Shown: positions 38,401 to 50,100, numbered from the stretch's first letter. The stretch: 64,000 nucleotides of DNA from Onthophagus taurus (GCF_036711975.1 NC_091975.1:1614501-1678500), one strand, 5' to 3'. Translations and numbers: made by a program. The notes: generated from the letters alone by a model not told the origin.

Positions 38401-39925
38401 TTCGATAACGTTATAACCTTCCGAGTATCAGATGCAACTATCGTTTTACCACCGTTCGATATGAGCCATAGTGGTGATATTTACTTTGAGTTTAAAACGA
38501 CGGTTTTAAACGCGGTTATCTTCGAAAGTAAAGGCCCGGCAGATTTTATTCGTTTAAGTATTTCGGGTGGAAATCAATTGCAATTTCAATACTCAGCTGG
38601 AGGTGGTGTTCAAACAGTTCCAAACGAGGCCTCATTTTTAGCTGATAACAATTGGCATTCAGTTTCAATAGAAAGAAATCGAAAAGCGGCGAGTGTTGTT
38701 ATTGATGGGCGTGTTAAAGTTGAAGTTCCAGAACCTAAAGGACCCGTTAGAGCTTTACATTTACCTGGAAAGTTTGTTTTGGGCGCGACGAGTGATTATC
38801 GGGATGGTTTTACTGGGTGTATTAGGGCTTTTCAATTAAATGGAAAGTTAATTGATTTGAAATCGTACGCGAAAAAAGGTTTATATGGAGTTACTGAAGG
38901 TTGTATTGGAAAATGTTTAAGTAATCCTTGTCTTAATAATGGAACATGTCATGAAAAATACGATAGTTATTCTTGCGATTGTCGTTTTAGTGCATTTAAA
39001 GGTCCTATTTGTGCTGATGAAATCGGAGTTAATATGAGACAATCGTCGATGATTAAATACACATTCCCAGGATCTTTCAGGTCAACAATTCGAGAACGAA
39101 TTCGAGTCGGTTTTACAACAACACATCCAAAAGGATTTTTACTCGGATTTTCGTCGAGCAAATCCAAAGAGTATTTAACAATCATGATTTCAAATTCGGG
39201 CCATTTAAGGGTTGTTTTCGATTTTGGCTTTGAGAGGCGCGAAATTATTTATCAAGAAAAAACTTTTATGTTCGGACAATTTCACGATTTGAGGTTGTCG
39301 AGGAAGAATGGGGGAGCTACTGTTGTTATTCAAATGGATGATTATGAGCCTAAAGAATATACTTTTGACATTAAAGAATCGGCGGATGCCCAATTTAATA
39401 ATATTGAGTATATGTATATCGGGAAGAATGAATCTATGAGTGAAGGGTTTATTGGGTGTATTTCGCGGGTGGAGTTTGACGATATTTATCCTTTAAAGTG
39501 GTTGTTCCAACAAGATAAACCGGCGGCTGTTCAATCGGTTGGAAGTAAGGCGATAAAATGAAATTAAATTGTCTTATTAAGTACTTAATTTCTTTTTAGC
39601 TTCAACTGAAGATTTTTGCGGTGTGGAGCCGATTACGCATCCACCTGATTTAGTGGAACTTCGTCCCCCACCTGATATAGACGAAAGTAAATTGCGTCAA
39701 GCGTACCGACAAACAGATTCGGCGATATTGGGGAGTGTATTAGCTGTACTTTTCCTGGCATTGGTGATTGTGGCTTTATTGATTGGAAGATACATGCATA
39801 GACACAAAGGGGCTTATTTAACGCAGGAAGATGTTGGAGCTGATAACGCCGATGATCCTGATACAGCTGTGGTTATGGGGGCAACTGGACATCATGTTGA
39901 AAAGAAGAAAGAATATTATATCTAA
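26449..39925 (+). CDS. Nrx-IV: Neurexin-IV (CASPR/contactin-associated protein orthologue)
   Basis: A single-pass adhesion protein of septate junctions and axo-glial contacts. Exons: 26449-26512, 26738-26842, then either 32171-32382 or 32628-32824, then 32956-33097, 33152-33522, 33924-34100, 34153-34326, 37267-39544 and 39600-39925. All borders are GT-AG and all phases fit. The product is 1282 aa with the first alternative exon or 1277 aa with the second, close to the fly protein. Domain order: signal peptide (LCIFVLLAFLFPGNVLA), discoidin domain, two laminin-G domains, EGF (CNPNPCEHGGTC), fibrinogen-like region (WWISRNNQKMDYWGGALPGS), laminin-G, EGF (CLSNPCLNNGTC), laminin-G, transmembrane helix (SVLAVLFLALVIVALLIG). 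The short tail has a juxtamembrane protein-4.1 site (HKGAYLTQED) and ends in EYYI, a PDZ-type ligand. The 5.3-kb intron after exon 2 holds another gene and transposon debris. Confidence 0.97.
26961..27860 (+). CDS. Aasdhppt: Phosphopantetheinyl transferase, AASDHPPT type
   Basis: Transfers 4'-phosphopantetheine from CoA to carrier proteins, such as those of fatty-acid synthase and aminoadipate-semialdehyde dehydrogenase; cytosolic. Single exon, 299 aa. Family motifs: WCFNSKNW near the start, GRLMMRKFV, FNVSHQGDYVVIAGE, GVDVMK (Asp131, Mg-binding) and WSLKESYVKAIGVG (Glu183 and Lys187, catalytic). The ATG at 26961 gives MRFFLKITSITSKMSIESTR; the second ATG at 27000 (MSIESTRW) is an equally possible start. 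The frame is intact. The gene lies in the same orientation inside the Nrx-IV intron that begins at 26843, only 118 bp after the exon-2 donor. It therefore either has its own promoter overlapping Nrx-IV exon 2 or is made from an early-terminating transcript. Confidence 0.95.
   Translation: MRFFLKITSITSKMSIESTRWCFNSKNWNPTHSEMLLSTSCVQSEEKDRLIKFVFKDDFKSSLIGRLMMRKFVSESTQLEYNKIRFKRDDKGKPILIDPEKRFSNLSFNVSHQGDYVVIAGEKNLPNIGVDVMKIEYSGSKSLSEFFRIMNRQFSQLEWLNIKGCGSEREQLAMFCRHWSLKESYVKAIGVGITINLQDISFKINTKRLRKDVLVSDTELFIKNQKVNWEFQEMLLNDDHCVSVALNKTCLNENFQPKSLFREISFEELTKNSIPLLESDEEYVKLFFNKIYKKREVRK
27861..28435. other. Intron sequence after the transferase gene
   Basis: AT-rich, with poly-T runs near 27957-27970 and 28018-28030. 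No frame or repeat of note. The 3' UTR of the phosphopantetheinyl transferase should lie in the first part. Confidence 0.5.
28440..31841 (+). mobile_element. Non-LTR retrotransposon remnant, partly tandem-duplicated
   Basis: Plus-strand fragments of a LINE reverse transcriptase. The block KNGKAPGIDGISTEMLKAGG, a motif-A-like VDFRQ, and HFEIPAKLIRLVQSTLTRAY followed by VRIQGQLTDDFQVLQG are all seen, resembling the RTE/BovB-like and endonuclease-RT clades of insects. An 854-855 bp segment is present twice in tandem: 28898-30987 (interrupted by an inserted element) and 30988-31841. The copies differ at few positions. The frame is broken by stops and deletions and the YxDD box is missing, so it is dead. 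Confidence 0.85.
29066..30296. mobile_element. Probable solo LTR inside the LINE remnant
   Basis: Comparison with the uninterrupted second LINE copy shows that a 1231-bp block was inserted between GGTACAAC and AAACCAAG. The block begins TGTGGTGAGG and ends TTATTACA, the TG...CA pattern of a long terminal repeat. It is flanked by a CAAC duplication (29062-29065 and 30297-30300); if the duplication is read as ACAAC, the element is one base shorter. No coding frame lies inside, so a solo LTR left by recombination is the simplest reading. A non-autonomous DNA element is possible. Confidence 0.65.
32171..32382 (+). other. Nrx-IV: Nrx-IV alternative exon A (discoidin half)
   Basis: 212 nt, entering in phase 1 and leaving in phase 0. 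It encodes SSSYSRNAWSASRSDFEQRL.. VIDLGQIMNVTRIWTQGRPG.. EYVMEYTISYG, the second half of the discoidin domain. The acceptor (ACACAAAAG) is weak, with no pyrimidine tract, while the donor is AGG|GTGAGA. By order it would match fly exon 3. It is an alternative to exon B. Confidence 0.9.
32628..32824 (+). other. Nrx-IV: Nrx-IV alternative exon B (discoidin half)
   Basis: 197 nt, with the same entering and leaving phases as exon A. It encodes DSAWTPRDSTYNQFLTLDIG.. ERVKIYALATQGRSNSREFV.. TEYIVQYCDDGESWRSF, the equivalent discoidin segment in diverged form. The acceptor has a good pyrimidine tract (CTTTTTTCTTTT..TTCAG). The donor (GAG|GTTAAA) is weaker. The intron between A and B is 245 bp with several T-rich runs. 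Confidence 0.9.
33590..33900. repeat. Dispersed repeat, copy 1 (partner at 36890-37130)
   Basis: The segment from about 33655 to 33880 (GTGAAGTTAGTTACAGTT.., then GAATCAATTTCAATAGT.., then GTATAGTATTCTACTCA) recurs in the same orientation at about 36890-37125, in another intron of Nrx-IV. The copies differ by small indels. Non-coding. Confidence 0.8.
34466..34851. mobile_element. MITE-like element with 21-bp terminal inverted repeats
   Basis: The left end, TATACTCTGTTTTTAAACCA(G), is repeated exactly in reverse at 34831-34851. The interior is AT-rich with no transposase. A second copy lies at 35378-35784 and a left-truncated one at about 36127-36477, all inside the eighth intron of Nrx-IV. 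A TA-type target is suggested by the TATA ends. Superfamily unknown. Confidence 0.8.
34852..35283. repeat. 122-bp minisatellite, about 3.5 copies
   Basis: Units starting ATTGCCAAAGAA lie at 34852, 34974 and 35096, with ATTGCGAAAGAA at 35218. Odd units read AAAACTTCAAGG and even units AATACTTCATGG, so the true repeat may be a 244-bp dimer. Each unit contains AACTAACCTTACC.AACAT and two CTTCACGCTATAATT strings. Confidence 0.9.
35378..36822. repeat. Second MITE copy plus ~695-bp tandem duplication
   Basis: MITE copy 2 spans 35378-35784. Its body plus ~345 bp of right flank (from about 35425 to 36126) is repeated directly at about 36127-36822, so the third MITE lacks its left end. Each flank contains CGCCATCTAGTGGTCATT, related to the 408-bp array at 541-2100. 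The two copies are nearly identical, which suggests a recent unequal exchange. Confidence 0.85.
36890..37130. repeat. Dispersed repeat, copy 2 (partner at 33590-33900)
   Basis: Same orientation as the copy in the intron between 33523 and 33923, with small indels. It includes GTGAAGTTAGTTACAGTT and GTATAGTATTCTACTCA. Non-coding intron sequence. Confidence 0.8.
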
Positions 39926-41186
39926 AAGTAGTACAATTAAAATATGATTTGGATGTAAATATTTTGATTTCTCTTAATTTTTTTAAGTCTGAAGTGAGTC
40001 ATTCTTGTATTTTGTAAGAAAACTGATTAATCTACTTATATTTTAAATAGTTATTCTTTAATATTTAAAAAAATAACCTTTTTTTCCGTCCATTTTTATG
40101 ATTTCGTTCATTTATTCGATTTTTTTAATATATATTTTTTAAATAATTTTGTCTTTCAAGTTTTGTAAGTACACATAGTTTTTAAGCACTAATTAGAACT
40201 TAGAAAACACGAGTTATTACAACTTACATTAAATAACAAACTGATTATTGGGTTTTTTGTATTTATTGACCTAAAAGAAATAAAGGAGAAATTTTGAATA
40301 AATAAATAGTCGAGAATAAAATAAACATAAATATACCGCTTATAAATTGAAAATGTTAAAAAAACGTTCTTCCATTTCTCAGATCCGAAGTTGAAAAGTG
40401 CCTTTGGATGGCAAAACATGATTAAGTTGAAATAAAACATTTTTTGTGTAAAAAAAAGTTTAAATTAAGGAAGATTTGACAAAAATGTAATTACTGTACG
40501 AGCATTATTAAGGGCGTTAATGTAATTTAACTTTTTTACCAATAAACAAAATAAAATTAAGTAATTATCTTATTTAATTTTTCTAAATCTTACAAGTTGG
40601 TGAAACTAGTAGAAATGTATATTCCCCTCCATATACGCCTAGTAAAAGATAGTTTGGGAAGCTTCTTTACGAATTTTTTTATCCTAATAATAAGTCAAAA
40701 TTAAAAATTAAATACACTTTTTTTATTTCAATGAAATGCATTTTGCTATTTTACAAAATATAAAAGACGGCATCTAAAAATACGTTTAAATAATACTAGC
40801 AAATATATGTATAGGAAATATTTCAGTACATTTTTTTCATGATATTACAAATATTATTACAAATTATTATTATTAGACATCATTATAAAATCCATTTTTA
40901 TTCATTGATATTATTTTTATTTTTGCGAGGTTTCAAACGAATAATTTTATTGATTTTTTTAATAATCTTTATGTACAAAAAAATCGTTTTAAACCTCTTC
41001 CAATAAATGTTTACTTATAAAAGATTAATACCACAGATAAACGCGTTTTTCGCATATAATAAAAAAAACAAAAAATGGATAATCATAACACAACATATTT
41101 TTACAAGAACATCTTAAGATACTGTCGATAATTAGCGCTATTTTTTTAATATAAATTAATTGAGCTTTTTTAATGTTTTTAAGGAA
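39926..41186. other. Tail-to-tail spacer: 3' UTRs of Nrx-IV and the phostensin-like gene
   Basis: Very AT-rich, with no coding frame. The Nrx-IV stop is at 39923-39925 and the convergent gene's stop is at 41187-41189. The two 3' UTRs must end here and may approach each other. Exact polyadenylation sites cannot be fixed, because many AATAAA hexamers occur. Confidence 0.5.
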
Positions 41187-44100
41187 TTAAAATAAAATAT
41201 CCGTGGTGTTATTCCCCGCACTAAACGCGATCGGTTGGAAATTTTCATCATTTAACACTTTTTCATCTTCATTCCCAGTTGTTTCGGGTGATTTTACGGC
41301 ACTTGATGGTGATGTTATTGTTGTTGGTTTCATTCCTAATTGGAAATCTTCTATTTGATTGGCTGTTTTTGACTTATACGTAGCTAAAGTACAGCCTAAA
41401 ATAAAATAAAAAGATATGTTACGCAACATCGCGTGATAAAAATAAAGATATGTTTTTACATAACGATTATTGCGTACGCAATTAAAAACAGATAAATGAA
41501 ATAATAACAATTTGTGTGTTTATTTTACAAGATAATTTTTTAAAAATATTTTTTTATTTACCAGATAAACTTGGAACGCTATGTCCTACACTGGACTTGG
41601 AATTTGTTGCCAATTGAGTCGTTGGATTTTCGTCTCCAATAATTATCGAGCTCTCTGATGGATAGAAAAAGACGTCTGGTTCTGATTCCACAAATTTTAT
41701 ACTCATCTACAACAAAGAATACGATTTTAATCGTGTTAACATTTAATTCTTATATTTTTTATGGATTATACAGGGAGTTAGCGCTCACTCTACCGTGAGT
41801 ATCATTACTTTGAAAGACGTTTCGATGTCTTCGTACAGTTATAATTATTTTTTTTGTTGCACGAAGACATTTAATTAACTGTAACATTTTCTTATACATC
41901 TTAAGGAAACCAAGGAAATGATTCGATTTCTCAAAAACCAATTTATAACGCAACAGATCTAAATTTAAATTCACGCACTTTCTACCTCATTGTTTACACT
42001 TTCTTTCTATTACCCGACCGGGTAATGTACAAAAAATCGATAGAAAGTCTTTTTCCACCAGGTCTTTTTAAACCAATTACATTTATCTACAAATTATTAT
42101 TAACTTTACCATCTGACGATCATTAAAACATCATTACTTTCAAAAAATGTTATATAAAACTAAACAAATCTTGTGTACTTTATAGGTTGTTTAAAATCGA
42201 CGCATTCCACCGTGAAGACCTCGACTTCGGGCCGAGGTGGTTGACCAGCAACAGCAGCAGCCAACAAGAGTAACAACAGTAGAAGCAAAGAGGACGGGGC
42301 AGGATGGTCGCCATAGACCCAGCCAGGTAGGTCATACGTAACACGAAGACCTCGGGATGGCAACGCAAAGAACTGGAACCGCACATTCCTTCGGTTCTTC
42401 AGACCCCGTTGATTTGTTTAACACCTGTCTCAACTCTTAAGACGCTTAAGAAAGACGGATTTTTAAGTTGGGTCAAATTTAAAGTTTTATAAGCCCCATA
42501 AAACGATAGGATGTAAAGAGTCGGGAGAACAAGTTGAGATACGATGGTAACGGCCTCGAAAGAGATCCGGACTCGTTTCATTGATGTTTCAACGACATTC
42601 ACTTCCAATGTCATTCACTTTTAAGAGAGTTCATATAACAACTTTAAAAAAAAAACGTTTCCGGTGTGTTTCTGAGACTCAAGAAAGGATTACAACTTAA
42701 ATGAAGCTTAAAACATTTATGTTGAAAGAAAAATTAGTTGCTGCAACCATTTTTTAATGCATTAATAGAAAGAGCAGAAAATTTCCTACTTTATTGATAC
42801 GGGTTTAGTTTTTTTGTCCGCACCAAATAAAAGAGTGACTCAGAAAAGTTAATTTCTATGTATTAGGAGTATTTTTTGGCCGACGCCGATAGATATTGAC
42901 CGGAGAAAATCCCGGATTTAGATATCCCAAAGTGTATTCTTTCCAAAATGATAATGCTATTCGGAGCACGGCGATGTTCTCTATTTTTATTTCGTTGTGG
43001 ATATCAAGATTACGATTTTAGATAAAAAAAACAATATTTCATAGAGTTTATTTGAAAACGTTTTAAAAAGAGATCATTTAATTTACTTTAATTACTTGTT
43101 GCAAAAAAGAAAAAAGAAACATGAACCATGAGAATAATTTTTTACACCAAGTCATTAAAAATGGAATAAAAAAGCGAGGGCAACAAGACGTTAACAAGAT
43201 CCCGTATGGTTTACGTTAACAGTTATCTTAAACATTTGCCGAAAAAACGGTACTGGAATCGTTTTAAAAAAGAACCACCACACACTCGGGAATGTAACGA
43301 TGCGTCACCGCATACAAAGAGCTATGTCAGAAAGGAATTTTCTTAAAACAATTTAAAGTGAAGCCACAAAAAAAGATTTTTTTAAATTTTAATAACATAA
43401 CCAGTGTGAAGTTACCCATAAATTGTTTGTGTATCGATTTTAATGATTAATAGCTTATTAGAAAGATCTCGTGGAGTAGAGCCTAACATAGTTTTGGCGG
43501 CGCAGATTTTGGGCGGGAACACCTTAAATTCAGCGAAAACAGTGAAATATATAAAAAAAATCTCTAACTTTAGAGTCCCAAAAATTGAAAACTAATTAAC
43601 ATAACATCAGGTATGATTACCAAATCAGTGTATACTGTCTTCTACACAAAAGTGAATTTTGGTCGTCGCTAAATCATATGGGTAATTAGAAAAGTGCCAG
43701 GAGGCTCTTTGAAAAGCAAAATCATATCCATAAGTATAACTTTTTTGTTAATGGTCCGATTTAAGTTTGTGTAATACCTTTTTGGAAAGAGTTCGTCCTG
43801 TAGATCATGTCATAGTAATGGCGGCGTGAAATTTTAACAATAACGGTACTTAAACGATTAAAAAAGGTTATAAACAATCATACCCATAAATATAACTTTT
43901 TTGCTACTCGTCCGATTTTAACGTGTGACACCTTTTTGGAAAGGGCTCATCCTGTAGATCATGTCATAGTAATGGCGGCGCGGAATTCTAACAATAACGG
44001 TAATTAAACGAGTAAAAACGTTATAAACAATCTTACCCATAAATATAACTTTTTTGTTAATTGTCCGATTTTAATGTGTAATACTTTTTTGGAAAGGGTT

Positions 44101-47100
44101 CCTCCTATAGATCATGTCATAGTAATGACGGCGCGAAATTCTAATAATAAGGGTAATTAAATGATTAAAAACGTTATAAATAATTATATTCTTAGTCCTT
44201 TAAACATTGTTAGTAATTGTCCGACTTTTATAATAAGTAAAAACACAGTATATTAATAAAATACTATAATTCATTATTATTAACGACAAGTCAACTGTAT
44301 ATTATATAATTTTTCTGTAAAGATAATAATTATCTAAAACTCGCTACAACAATTATTTACAAAATGAGATCAATTAAATAACATTGTATAAGTAGTCAAC
44401 TATTAAAATCTAATTTAATTGTAGTTACATTTAGTTGCTACATTAAATTGTATATAAAAATTCATGGCACATTTTTATTGTACCGTATAGGGCCGTTATC
44501 CTAAATCGAATAGAAAGACCATTTTTCAAAAAATCGATAAAGTATGTAAAAGTAGAAGGATTGGTAACATTTTCAGATCCTAAAATTGTTTAATTTTTGC
44601 AATAATTAATATTAAAATTCAAAATCCCCTCTATAACAGGTTTGGTGTCGTTTACGAGGTTTTCACGTAAGATCAAGATTTTTTTTTTGAAAAAGTAAGG
44701 CTCAGTTTGAAAAATACAAAATTAATAGAAGTCTTCAGTTTTGCTAAACTATCAAATAAGCCAATAAAAAAAAGAATGTGTAACGGCCCCATCACAGTTT
44801 AAGGTCGGTGTCTACAAAATTCACACAGTTCGTCCAAACTACTTTTGCAGGTATCATGGGCCATCTACGAGCATTACTTGCATTTGAATTCACTATGAAC
44901 CTCTTCAGCGAAATAGAGACATTTTTCTTGAATGATTTAACTGGTTTATTTGATAATATACAGTCAATCAAATGACAGACAAGAACTCCACAATTGTATT
45001 AATCTGCTTGTAAAGGTTAATCTAATTTTCGAAATATGTTTTAAATCTTCCCGGCTGTTGTTAAAGGTCGTATTTACATACTGTGAATTGTATGTTAATG
45101 GATCCATATATGTTATTGTATGAGTGATTAAGTCTGCAACATTGACGTCCAATGCCTTTGAAAATAATATTGCAAAATATTATTCTATTACAAAATTATT
45201 TAAGTACATATCAGAGATATTTTTATGCTGTAAAAGCGTTTGAAAACTGCTGTAGTATAACTTTCCTTTATTGAGCACGGCTACTACATAGTCTTTCGAC
45301 AATTTAAGTGGCATTGTAACGTTGTTGTTGGTAATAAAAGAATGACTTTTCTGGCTGATTGTCAAATTTTGTTTTAAATTGTGTTTAATTTTTGGATTCA
45401 TCACTTTCTTAACAACTTTTCTGTTGTTCCGTAAGCGTTTCGCTCAACTCTCTTCTGGCACTTTGTTTGACTTTTGACTTTGCGTTTATTACACTTCTCG
45501 TATTAACAAAACGCGTAATATTTATTAGTTATATTTATTAGTTATTAGTTAGTTACAGACAATTAACAAAAAAGGTATATTTATGGATATGATTGTTTAT
45601 AACCTTTTTAATTGTTTAAATACCGTTATTGTTAGAATTTTACGCCACCATATGATCTACAGGACGAGCCCTTTCCAGAAAGGTATTACAAACTTAAATC
45701 GGACCATTAACAAAAAAGTTATACTTATGGATATGATTTTGCTTTTCAAAGATCCACTTGGCGCCACGTACGTCTGGAAACAGGTTCGTGTTTTGTTACA
45801 CTTTTCTAATTACCCATATGATTTAGCGACGACCAAAATTCACTTTTGTGTAGAAGACAGTATATGCATTCTGATTTGGTAATCATACCTGATATTATGT
45901 TAATTAGTTTTCAATTTTTGGGACTCTAAAGTTAGAGAATTTTTCTATATATTTTACTGTTTTTCGCAGAATTTAAGGTGTTTCCGCCCAAAATCTGCGC
46001 CGCCAAAACTATGTTAGGCTCTACTCTACGAGATCTTTCTAATGAGCTATTAATCATTAAAATCGATACACAAACAAAAAAGTTTTTTTTATGGATGGAA
46101 TTTATGGGTAACTTCACACTGGTATTTTCTTCACCGGCGAGACGATAGCAACAAACCGCCCAGCAACAAACTTTTTCCTTTATATTTCCACCTACTTCTA
46201 GGGCCCATATCTTTGTTATTTAGAAAGATAGCGAAAAACTAAGCACACGGTTGGAAAGCTTGGTCTTTTCTCTATCTTAAACCGAGTTTTCGTCCGCCGA
46301 TATGTTGATAATAAGAGCAAGAAAAAATAAGAAACGTCGCGCTGCATTCAATTTACCTTAAAATTACCAAACTTCATGGCCTTGTGCAGGCGTTACCAGA
46401 TGGAAATTCAATAAATGGTTTACATATTCGGAAAGAGCTGACCTTGGACTATCTTATTCCGAGTTTTCGTCCGCCAATATCTATCAGCGGCTGTAAGAAA
46501 AACCCACCCGAAAAAGCCCCTACCGATAAAAACACGCAAATATTTCTTGCACTAATAACTTTCCTATTTGACAGGGAGAAAACTTTACAACAATATTCAG
46601 CTTATGGGAAATTTCCTGCTCTTTCCAACGATGTGTGACACACCGTGATCACACGTTTGCACAATCCTTTTTTCTGACTATGAACTACCTAAACCACAAT
46701 TTTTGCAGCGGCTAAACCACGCTTAGGTCAATAACTAACTCTCTTGTATGACGGGGAGAAAACTCTAGAACTATATTCATCTTATGGGAAATTTTCTGCT
46801 CTTTCCAACGGTGTCCGACGCACTTCGCTTACGCGTTTGCATACGCGTTTTTTAAATTGATGAACTGAGTTAAAATGCAAAGTTGGTAACGTTACCAGAT
46901 TCAAAACCATCAAAACAGAATGCAACAATTCGAGTCTAAAATCACTCATATTCTTCCAGATTCTGATAAAATAGGTGTAACATGAATCTTTCCTTTTTGA
47001 ACAGTTTAACATGTTTCTAAACGTAAAACTAAAACTAGAACTAACACTAGCACTATCACTAGAACTAACACTAGACCTAGAACTAGAAACTTTCGGGTTC

Positions 47101-50100
47101 GCTTCCAACTTGTTTTCTGAAGAAGGTTGCAACATGGCACCCGAAACGTCAAAAATTTTTTCAAAAAACGCACGGCTCAACCCGAAAGTTTCTAGTTCTA
47201 GGTCTAGTGTTAGTTGTAGTGATAGTACTAGTGTTAGTTTTAGTTTTATTATCACCGGCCGTGAAACCCTTCGTACTTATATGTTTTTAAACGGTTTTAA
47301 ATAAATTAAGAGTAAATGAAAAATTATCTGTCAACATGAAATGAAGTTAGGATTCTCTCTCAGGTAAAACTTTGTTCCAATTTTTCCTTCATCATATAAG
47401 AAAGTTAGGTTAAGAAGTGATTGCGTTCTGCTACCTGTCTTTCAGGTGCGTTTCTTTTACAGACGCTGGCAGATATTGACGGCGTCTGTAAATGAAAATT
47501 CGAAATAAGACAGGTCAAGGTTAGCTCTTTTCGAATATGTAAACCATTTGTTGAATTTCCTTCTAATAAGGGCTGCAAATTTTTCGCTATTTTTCTAGAT
47601 AACGAAAATATTGGACCGAAAAGTAGACGGAAATACAAGTGGAAAGTTTGTTGCTGGGCTGAAAAACGATTGTGCAAACGTGTGATTGAGATGTGTTATA
47701 TACCGTTGAAAAGAGCAGAAAATTTCCCATAAGATGAATATAGTTCTAGAGTTTTCTCCACGTCATATAAGAGAGTTATTCACCCAAGCGTGGTTTAGCC
47801 GCGGCAAAAATTCGTGGCAGCGCGACGTTTCTTATTTTTTTTGCTCTCATTATCAACATATCGGCGGAGGAAAATAGCGGTTTAAGATACAGAAATGACC
47901 AAGCTTTCCAACCGGGTGCTTAGTTTTTCGCTAGCGTTATAAATAACAAAGATATCCGTCCGAAAAGTAGATGGAAATACAAAGGTAAAGTTTGTTGCCA
48001 ACTGTAGACTCTTTTTCAGGAGCGTTTTTTTTACAGACGCTGACAGATATTGACGGACGAAAACTCGGAATAAGATAGTCCAAGGTCAGCTCTTTCCGAA
48101 TATGTAAACCATTTATTAAATTTTCGTCTGGTAACGGCTGCACAAGGCCGTGAAGTTTGGTAATTTTAAGGTAAATTGAATGCAGCGCGACTTTCCTAAT
48201 TTTTTTCGCGCTCTCATTATCAACATATCGGCGGACGAAAACTCGGTTTAAGATAGAGAAAAGACCAAGCTTTCCAACCGTGTGCTTAGTTTTTCGCTAT
48301 CTTTCTAAATAACAAAGATATGGGCCCTAGAAGTAGGTGGAAATATAAAGAAAAAAGTTTGTTGCTGGGCGGTTTGTTGCTATCGTCTCGCCGGTTAATT
48401 TTTCTCAACATGATGTTTGTTTATAAACAATTTACGGTTCAATAACGCACATTGTATTCTTACACAGCTGACACGGTTAGGTCATGTCGCTTTTGCTGAC
48501 TATATCGAAAGTCGATTATAAATAAAACTCGATTATAAATAAAACGCTAGTTTATATTTTCACATTTTTTCGGTCGAGGGTTAACGTTTCTCCTTGAAAA
48601 CTTTAGATAACCACAAGTAAACAATGTAGAGTCTCTTTTCGTTTTCATTTCATTCTTTTTTACGTCATATCGTAACGAATTTTAAACCGTATTGTTAAGT
48701 ATTTAAAAAAAACACCTATTGTACTTGTATCAATTCGTGTCATCGTGCGTGGTCGTCGACATCGTTGTTGTTTCGCATCGCCGATTTCTTAGACAATACA
48801 ACTTGTAAAAATATAAATCTCTTAATTAACCGCGACTATTTAATTTCATTCATTGATTCAATACAATTTCTTCTTAGAATAAGAATCAGCAACCTCTATT
48901 AATAAGAATATTTATGTTTGTTCGGTTAGTTTTAAAACATTTTTAAAATTTCTGGTCAACCAACTCGCAGCATAAAACCCGGTAGTAACCGGAAGAGATT
49001 CAAAAGACCGGAACGAAATTGCGGTATAGTTTCTATTTATTTATGTGTTTATCGAAAAATTTTATACGTTGCTGAAAAAAAAAGTAATGATAAATAATTT
49101 GTTTTAATAGATTTGGAGGGTGTGTTGGAGTTGTGTGAAAATGAGTAGGAGGAGAATTGGTTGAGTCATCACCCAGATCAATAAAATTGTCTGCAAACCT
49201 GGCCGAACCACCCAACTCCATTAAATTCTATTATATTCAGGTTTATTTCAATTAAAATCGATATCGACGTCTCCCATTGTATTAGATTTGTTGTACTAAT
49301 AACTGAAATGTCTCACAATTAATCGTAGAAAGTCGATTGATCAAGAAGTTTTCCAATCAAGAATTTTTATTTCTCCACTTATTGATATCTATTTATTTAT
49401 CGAGTGGAAGTTTCTTAGTTCATTGTTTATGTTTACCAAATATAGAGTATCTAAACGTTTTTGGAATTTAGGTCATTATTTCCGGGCTTTAAAAATAAAA
49501 TTTGATTTAGAATATGTTTTTAATTCGTCCTCGACCTGTACAATTTTTGGGTCGAGATTACCATGTAGCAACATCCGTTTTCGTATTAAATCGCGAACGC
49601 GGCCTTCCATTAAAATCATTCTTCGTTTATAGTAAGTAGGGTGAGTAACTTCCGGGAAAGTGTCAACTTGTCTATTTATTTTCGGACTAACTAATCGGAT
49701 CGCCAATTACCGATTAAAGGAGAGGTGTAGTAGAGAAAGTTCGTCTTCTTCAAACTTTAATTACAACAATAAAACTAATAATTATAAGAAAAATTAATAA
49801 TTACCTTTGGTTTTTTCTTTTTCTGGTTAAGACTAGATTTGCCGTCAATGACGACGTTATCGTTAACAAAAGTAACCAATAAAGGACTTGGTGGTCCATC
49901 CAGCGATTTCTCCCAGTCGTCGTCATCAACATCGAGAGATGTTGATTCCCACGTGGCACCAGGTAATAAAATTATTCCTGCTTCGCCGGTCTAAAAAAAA
50001 AAAATAATACAAAAATTATATCAAAAGGATGAGTCATTAGATTTAAAATTGGTAACAAAAGAGTTCCTTTTGCAATTAGAATTGCAAATAGACCGAATAT

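Noticed and set aside
46782-47304. Ser-rich frames on both strands (SSSRSSVSSSDSASVSSS type)
   Set aside because: They are translations of the CTAG-rich inverted repeat and mirror each other on the two strands.
49033-49221. Minus-strand frame (MELGGSARFADNFIDLG) considered as an exon of the phostensin-like gene
   Set aside because: It could follow exon 2 in phase 0 through an ATAG acceptor. But joining exon 2 to 41706 gives a recognisable YPSES segment and a proper C-terminus, and this frame then reads into low-complexity Phe-rich sequence.
49476-49706. Minus-strand frame (VDTFPEVTHPTYYKRRM) considered as the next exon
   Set aside because: No acceptor gives the phase required by exon 2, unless an implausible 39-bp intron is assumed.
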